Source of the DNA: an uncultured Collinsella sp.
Lineage (GTDB): Bacteria > Actinomycetota > Coriobacteriia > Coriobacteriales > Coriobacteriaceae
DNA: 8,681 bases
Assembly: GCA_900759335.1 (NCBI GenBank)
Contig: CAAEUX010000024.1
Location: 1 to 8,681, forward strand
Direction: 5' to 3'
The number at the start of each line of letters is the position of its first letter. Positions within the stretch are counted from its first letter, which is position 1. A program made the translations under genes and the position numbers. The notes under the pieces are model-generated. The model made no database searches. It was not told the origin of the DNA and saw only the letters and a list, made by a program, of their open reading frames with translations. Positions 5,347-8,681 of this stretch are shown piece after piece.

Positions 5347-5768
5347 TGTATAACCACACCGGCCTCCAAGGCCGTCTAACCGCTGACCCTGAGCTCAGGT
5401 ACACGCAGCAGGGCACGGCGATCACCAGCTTTACCCTCGCCAGCGACACCGGCCGCAAGACCAAGGACGGCAAGAAGATCACCAACTTCATCGAGTGCGT
5501 CGCATGGCGCGCACAGGCCGAGTTCGTCTGCAAGTACCTGAGCAAGGGCCGCCTCGTCCTCGTCGAGGGCGAGCTCACGAGCCGCAGCTACGAGGACAAG
5601 GACGGAAACCGCCGCAAAGCCGTCGAGATCACGGTCGACTCCGTCCACTTCTGCGACAGCAAGAAGGACGGCTGCCAGAGCTCTGGCAGCGACTTCGCCG
5701 ATCCGGGCTACTCTGAGGGCTCCGGCGACTTCACGGAGATCGAGGACAATGGCGACCTTCCATTTTAA
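5346..5768 (+). CDS. ssb: Single-stranded DNA-binding protein
   Basis: The start at 5346 overlaps the ERF stop (TAATG) and AAGGAGG lies 11-17 nt upstream in the ERF 3' end. Residues 1-105 form the OB fold with typical SSB landmarks: N-terminal GLQGRLTADPELRYTQQGTA, then FTLA, FIECVAWRAQAEFVCKYLSK and LVEGELTSRSYEDKDGNRR. A short acidic, Gly/Ser-rich tail ends in DNGDLPF, the conserved tip that recruits partner proteins. At 140 aa it is slightly shorter than the usual bacterial SSB (about 160-178), as is common for phage versions. It coats single strands during phage replication and recombination and probably interacts with the ERF protein encoded next to it and with the initiator/loader pair downstream. 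Confidence 0.97.
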   Translation: MYNHTGLQGRLTADPELRYTQQGTAITSFTLASDTGRKTKDGKKITNFIECVAWRAQAEFVCKYLSKGRLVLVEGELTSRSYEDKDGNRRKAVEITVDSVHFCDSKKDGCQSSGSDFADPGYSEGSGDFTEIEDNGDLPF

Positions 5769-5771
5769 CCT

Positions 5772-5790
5772 GACCGCCGGACGACCGGCA
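5772..5790 (+). repeat. 19-bp direct repeat, copy 1 (upstream of initiator gene)
   Basis: GACCGCCGGACGACCGGCA is found here and again, identical, at 6238-6256. Each copy contains an inner palindrome GCCGG-ACGA-CCGGC. This copy lies in the 74-bp gap between ssb and the initiator gene, the only real gap of the window, which holds no gene. The pair may be initiator-binding sites; that is inference. Confidence 0.7.
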
Positions 5791-5842
5791 GACGACCAAA
5801 AGCAGGCCACAAACAAACGACCACAGAAAGGAGGTGACGACC
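5781..5842 (+). promoter_or_regulatory. Cluster of four ACGACC motifs before the initiator gene
   Basis: ACGACC occurs at 5781-5786, 5792-5797, 5817-5822 and 5837-5842, the last directly before the GTG start at 5843. Spacings are 11, 25 and 20 bp, near multiples of a helical turn. The stretch between the motifs is A-rich (ACAAACAAACG). It could be an iteron-like binding region or an autoregulatory operator for the initiator. The motif is short and GAC codons are common in this genome, so chance is possible. Confidence 0.3.
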
Positions 5843-6694
5843 GTGGCATGGCTGCAAGTGCATCAGACACTCAAGGATCACCGCAAACTGTTCGACGCTG
5901 CTGACCAGCTCGAAGTCGAGCCGCCGCACATGATGGGGCTGCTCGTCTCGTTCTGGCTGTGGGCCCTCGACAACGCCCCGACCGGCAGCCTCGTCGACAT
6001 CACGCCGCGCATGATCTCGCGGGCCGCTCAGTGGGACGGAGACCCCGAAAAGCTGGCGAAAACGCTGATCCGGGCGGGCTGGATCGACGAAAAAGAGGAT
6101 GGGACGCTCGAGATCCACGACTGGTACGAGTACGCCGGCAAGCTGATCGACCAGCGGCAAGCCGAGAAAGAGCGCTCCCGCAGTCGCCGGGCCGCTGCTG
6201 CGGCGTCTGCCGACGCCTCGCCAGACGACCCAACGCCGACCGCCGGACGACCGGCAAACAGCCGCAAGAAAGCCGGAGGCAGAGTAGACCAGAGTAGAGA
6301 AGATAAGACAAGAGAAGGTAATACACTCCCTTCCCCCTCTGACGAGGGGAGTGACGGCGGCACGAAGTCGCTCGTCGAGGCCAGATTTCTCGAGTTCTGG
6401 AAAGCCTACCCGAAAAAGACCGGCAAGCAGTACGCTCTGAAGGCGTGGAACAAGATCAAGCCCACCGCTGAGCTCCACGAGAGGATCATGCAGGCGGTCG
6501 ACGCTCAGAAGCGGAGCGACCAGTGGCGCCGGGAGAACGGGCGCTACATACCGAACCCGAGCACATGGCTCAACGGCGGCTACTGGGACAATGAGGAGGT
6601 GAACGAAGGTGCAGAAAATCAGCGAGATCCTGAACAGCCCGACAGCTCCGGCCGAGACTGGGGCAAGGGCTTCAAGCCGGCCGACGACGAGTGA
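5843..6694 (+). CDS. Phage replication initiator (DnaD/replisome-organiser-like)
   Basis: I chose GTG 5843 (283 aa): AAGGAGG at 5828-5834 is 8 nt upstream and the product then begins MAWLQVHQTLKDHRKL, a common start in such proteins; GTG 5834 overlaps the binding site itself. The N-terminal domain (1-105) looks like a winged helix: WLWALDNAPTG, ITPRMISRAAQW, then LIRAGWID and IHDWYEYAG. A charged, low-complexity linker (about 108-178) is poor in structure and its DNA is A/G-rich. The C-terminal domain (about 180-250) contains F182-x-x-F-W-K-A-Y-P-K-K and ends with RYIPNPSTWLN (W242), the conserved C-terminal module of many phage replication proteins. It probably binds the origin and hands over to the helicase loader encoded next, with which it shares 86 nt of overlap. 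The exact Pfam family is not certain. Confidence 0.85.
   Translation: MAWLQVHQTLKDHRKLFDAADQLEVEPPHMMGLLVSFWLWALDNAPTGSLVDITPRMISRAAQWDGDPEKLAKTLIRAGWIDEKEDGTLEIHDWYEYAGKLIDQRQAEKERSRSRRAAAAASADASPDDPTPTAGRPANSRKKAGGRVDQSREDKTREGNTLPSPSDEGSDGGTKSLVEARFLEFWKAYPKKTGKQYALKAWNKIKPTAELHERIMQAVDAQKRSDQWRRENGRYIPNPSTWLNGGYWDNEEVNEGAENQRDPEQPDSSGRDWGKGFKPADDE
6238..6256 (+). repeat. 19-bp direct repeat, copy 2 (inside initiator gene)
   Basis: This is a perfect second copy of GACCGCCGGACGACCGGCA, 466 bp right of copy 1, lying in the linker-coding part of the initiator gene. CAGACGACC also occurs near both copies (5789-5797 and 6222-6230), so the shared sequence context is somewhat larger than the 19 bp. 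It sits about 25 bp left of the A-rich purine tract. Confidence 0.7.
6281..6353 (+). other. Candidate replication origin: purine-rich tract plus hairpin
   Basis: Bases 6281-6325 are about 38% GC in a window of about 60-65% GC, and 6281-6318 are almost all purines on the plus strand. AGAGTAGA is repeated at 6281-6288 and 6291-6298, exactly 10 bp apart. The tract ends in a hairpin: CCCCTC (6334-6339), loop TGAC, GAGGGG (6344-6349), with a competing longer pairing of CACTCCC (6324-6330) with GGGAGTG (6347-6353). It lies in the linker-coding part of the initiator gene, where lambdoid and many Firmicutes phages carry their origin. The assignment is by position and composition only. Confidence 0.45.
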
Positions 6695-7574
6695 CGCCGG
6701 TAACTGGATCTGGAGCAACGACGAGCGCCTCGCCGGCCGTCCCGGAGTCCCTGAGCCCGTCCCCTGCGAGTTCTGCGGCGCCCTGCGCTACCACAAGGGC
6801 ATCCAGCTCGGCAACCGCATCCTCTGGCCTCCCTACGGAGCCGAGCGATGCACCTGTCCCGAGGCTGTGGCTGCCTACGAGAAGGAGAAGGCAGAGCGCG
6901 AAGCTGCTGAGGCCGCAGCCGCCAAGGCTGAGGAGGAGAAGAAAATGCGGGATCGCATCAAGCGCATCGTCGGCGAGTCAGGCATGGGCGACCGTTTCCT
7001 GCGGCGCACCTTCTCCACCTTCCAGCTCACCGACGACAACAAGCGAGCAGCGGCAGCCGCCCGGCGCTATGCCGAAGGCTTCGACGCCATGCTGCCGCAG
7101 CCCGGTCGTCAGGAACCCGGCCGCAACGGCCTGTTTATCGCGGGCCCGCCGGGCACCGGCAAGACCCACCTCGCCGCTGCCATCGCCAACCACCTGATCG
7201 CGCAAGGCAAGCCGGTCATCTGCATGACGATGATCGACCTGCTGGAGCGCATCAAGCGCACCTACTCCACGACCGGCGGCAGCGAGAGCGACGTCCTGAA
7301 GATCTACAAGACCGTCCCACTCCTCGTGATCGACGACATCGGCAAGGAGCCGCCGACCGAGTGGGCGATCTCCACGGTCTACAACATCATCAACGGCCGC
7401 TATGAGGCATACCTGCCGACCATAGTGACCACCAACTACGACACCGAGGCCCTGATCGACCGCATGACGCCGCGAGAAAGCCACGACAGCATGACGGCCC
7501 GGGCCACCATCGACCGGCTCATGGAAATGTGCAGGGGCATCACCCTCACCGGCCAGAGCTGGCGCTCACGATAG
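6609..7574 (+). CDS. dnaC: DnaC-like helicase loader (AAA+ ATPase)
   Basis: The start is GTG 6609, preceded by GAGGAGGTGAA at 6593-6603; there is no other start before the zinc motif, so the 86-nt overlap with the initiator gene is genuine. Order: a short leader (MQKISEILNSP), a Cys motif C53-x2-C56 ... C81-x-C83 that probably binds zinc, an Ala/Glu/Lys-rich coiled coil (about 88-118), then the AAA+ domain. Walker A is GPPGTGKT (179-186, K185), Walker B is LLVIDDIG (D242, D243), and sensor 1 is IVTTNYD. The C-terminal part has the Arg-rich ATIDRLMEMCRG segment seen in DnaC/DnaI loaders. It should load the host replicative helicase at the phage origin, together with the initiator upstream. No phage helicase or polymerase is seen in the window. 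The gene symbol is used for family, not strict orthology. Confidence 0.95.
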   Translation: MQKISEILNSPTAPAETGARASSRPTTSDAGNWIWSNDERLAGRPGVPEPVPCEFCGALRYHKGIQLGNRILWPPYGAERCTCPEAVAAYEKEKAEREAAEAAAAKAEEEKKMRDRIKRIVGESGMGDRFLRRTFSTFQLTDDNKRAAAAARRYAEGFDAMLPQPGRQEPGRNGLFIAGPPGTGKTHLAAAIANHLIAQGKPVICMTMIDLLERIKRTYSTTGGSESDVLKIYKTVPLLVIDDIGKEPPTEWAISTVYNIINGRYEAYLPTIVTTNYDTEALIDRMTPRESHDSMTARATIDRLMEMCRGITLTGQSWRSR

Positions 7575-7584
7575 GAGGAACAAC

Positions 7585-8103
7585 ATGAAAAAGGTTTACA
7601 TCTGCTCCCCGTGCCGCGGGGACTACGAGAACAACATCCAGCGCGCCAAGGAGTACAGCCGCGCGGCTGTGGAGAAGGGCGTCATCCCCGTCACCCCGCA
7701 CATCTATCTCACGCAGTTCATGGACGACAACGTCCCCGAGGAGCGTGAGCTGGCCCTGAAGATCGGCAGCGAGCTGGTGCTCGGCTGCTCCGCGCTGTGG
7801 GCCTTCGGCATCGACCACCCTTCGGCCGGCATGGCCGCGGAGATCGAGCTCGCCAAGGCGCACGGCATCCCCGTCCGCAACGGCTTCGAGGCCATCAGCG
7901 AGCTGAAGCCCGACGAGGAGCCCGAGGACAAGCCTGACATCGGCAGCGTGACGCTGCACCTGCCCGCCTTCAGGGCGATGGCCGTCTGCAACCAGCACCT
8001 CGACCACGGCCCCATCAGCATCGAGCTGGATGGCAGCGTCATCCTCGAGCTCGCCGACCGCCTGATCTCCGATCCGGGCGTCCACATCGAGATCGGAGGC
8101 TGA
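7585..8103 (+). CDS. DUF4406/DUF7768 nucleoside deoxyribosyltransferase-like protein
   Basis: The ATG at 7585 has AGGAGG at 7573-7578. Residues 1-105 form a Rossmann-like domain of the nucleoside 2-deoxyribosyltransferase superfamily: MKKVYICSPCRGDYENNI at the start (the YICSP-x-RG-D block), VIPVTPHIYLTQFMDD (about 33-48), LWAFG (72-76) and S-A-G-M83-A-A-E86-I-E-L-A, followed by GIPVR. E86 falls where the catalytic Glu of the deoxyribosyltransferases sits. The C-terminal 65 residues (GSVTLHLPAF onwards) are a small extra beta domain that I do not recognise. Phage members are widespread and untested; nucleotide salvage, base exchange or NAD/nucleotide signalling have all been imagined for the superfamily. 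Position between the loader and RecU suggests a DNA-metabolism role. Function remains unproven. Confidence 0.8.
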   Translation: MKKVYICSPCRGDYENNIQRAKEYSRAAVEKGVIPVTPHIYLTQFMDDNVPEERELALKIGSELVLGCSALWAFGIDHPSAGMAAEIELAKAHGIPVRNGFEAISELKPDEEPEDKPDIGSVTLHLPAFRAMAVCNQHLDHGPISIELDGSVILELADRLISDPGVHIEIGG

Positions 8104-8108
8104 ACGCC

Positions 8109-8681
8109 GTGACGAAGTACGACCCGAGAAAGAACGCGGAGGGCTACAACGACCCGACGCCCTACGCAGCCGAAAAACACATGATGGCGCAGATCCGCGG
8201 CAAGCAGGCCAGAGTCGCCGGCGGCTACTTCGAGAATATCATCTCGGCCTCGTGCGACTACTACCTCAGCCGCGGCCTCGCCAAGATCGAAAAGACGCCG
8301 GAGCCCATGAAGCCCCTCGGCGCCAAGAACCACAAGGGCCAGTTCCTCGCCTGCTATACCAAGCAGGCCCAGCCGGACTATGGCGGCACCCTGAAGGGCG
8401 GCCGGAGCATCTACTTCGAGGCCAAGCACACCGACGACGAGCGCATCGAGCAGCGCCGGCTCACTCAAGAGCAGCAGGACGACCTCGAGGCCCATCACAA
8501 ACTCGGCGCCATCGCCTTCGTGCTCGTCTCCATGAGCCTGACGGACTTCTACCGCGTGCCGTGGCCCGTCTGGCGCGACATGGCCGAGATCTACGGCCGC
8601 AAGTACATGACGCACGCAGAGCTCTCCCGCTACGAAGTACCGGCGACGGCCGGCTTCATCAAGTTCCTGCACGGCATCGAG
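8109..8681 (+). CDS. recU: RecU-type Holliday junction resolvase, 3' end beyond window
   Basis: The start is GTG 8109, with GGAGG at 8095-8099 and 9-nt spacing, 5 nt after the previous stop; the frame is open to the last base (191 codons visible). The RecU/PD-(D/E)xK nuclease core is clear: G39-Y-F-E42 near the start, SCDYYLSRGLAKIEKTPEP (about 48-66), then Q-P-D90-Y-G-G, F-E104-A-K106-H-T, and the later QQDDLEAHHKLGAIAFVLVS (about 122-141) and FYRVPW segments. D90, E104 and K106 are the expected metal-binding and catalytic residues. RecU cuts four-way junctions made by recombination; here it would resolve the intermediates made through the ERF/SSB pathway and free concatemers for packaging. 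Bacterial RecU is about 200 aa, so only a few residues are probably missing. Confidence 0.93.
   Translation, partial: MTKYDPRKNAEGYNDPTPYAAEKHMMAQIRGKQARVAGGYFENIISASCDYYLSRGLAKIEKTPEPMKPLGAKNHKGQFLACYTKQAQPDYGGTLKGGRSIYFEAKHTDDERIEQRRLTQEQQDDLEAHHKLGAIAFVLVSMSLTDFYRVPWPVWRDMAEIYGRKYMTHAELSRYEVPATAGFIKFLHGIE

Noticed and set aside
8353..8370. CCTGC ... GCAGG inverted repeat around TATACC in recU
   Set aside because: Only 5-bp arms, no -35 partner and inside a strictly conserved RecU region; it can be explained by the protein sequence.
1..8681. CRISPR array, tRNA, rRNA, insertion sequence or attachment site
   Set aside because: I saw no regularly spaced repeats, no tRNA-like cloverleaf segments, no transposase and no integrase or att-like repeat in this window.

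Overview
The window is part of an early (replication and recombination) operon of a tailed bacteriophage or prophage. The host is probably a high-GC Gram-positive anaerobe of the Clostridia, such as the gut Oscillospiraceae. Three things support this: GC is high throughout (about 60-65% by eye, with strong G/C preference at third codon positions); nearly every gene has a strong AAGGAGG-type ribosome binding site 5-9 nt before its start; and the gene content (Gam-like, ERF, SSB, DnaD/replisome-organiser-like initiator, DnaC-like loader, RecU) is typical of Firmicutes phages. No integrase, repressor, structural or packaging genes are in view.

All sixteen coding regions lie on the + strand and are packed tightly, with ATGA/TAATG-type overlaps or gaps of a few bases. 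The only real gap is 74 bp between ssb and the initiator gene. Left part (1-3081): a truncated unknown gene, an unknown 243-aa protein with a basic C-terminus, a 59-aa zinc-ribbon protein, a DUF6273-like protein, a 64-aa Cys-rich protein, a DEDDh 3'-5' exonuclease and an 87-aa unknown. Middle (3082-5768): a membrane-anchored SleB-type cell wall hydrolase, a 49-aa unknown, a Mu Gam-like end-binding protein, an ERF single-strand annealing protein and SSB. Right part (5769-8681): a replication initiator, a helicase loader, a DUF4406/DUF7768 nucleoside-deoxyribosyltransferase-like protein and a RecU-type Holliday junction resolvase that runs off the right edge.

The genes fit one programme. The initiator and loader bring the host helicase to the phage origin, and no phage polymerase is seen. 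SSB coats single strands, Gam guards ends, ERF anneals, the exonuclease trims and RecU resolves junctions. An origin candidate lies in and just upstream of the initiator gene: a perfect 19-bp repeat in two copies, repeated ACGACC motifs, and an A-rich purine tract next to a hairpin in the linker-coding part.

The most unusual signal is on the opposite strand, inside the first codons of the cell wall hydrolase gene. It is a near-consensus sigma-70/sigma-A promoter (TTGGCA, 17-bp spacer, extended -10 TGTTATACT) followed about 65 bp later by a 10-bp all-GC hairpin with a T-rich tail, that is, a complete transcription unit for a roughly 76-nt antisense small RNA. Codon use in the overlapped stretch of the hydrolase gene is abnormal, as expected if the DNA is constrained by a second function. 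I consider this leftward RNA the best candidate for an undescribed regulatory element in the window.
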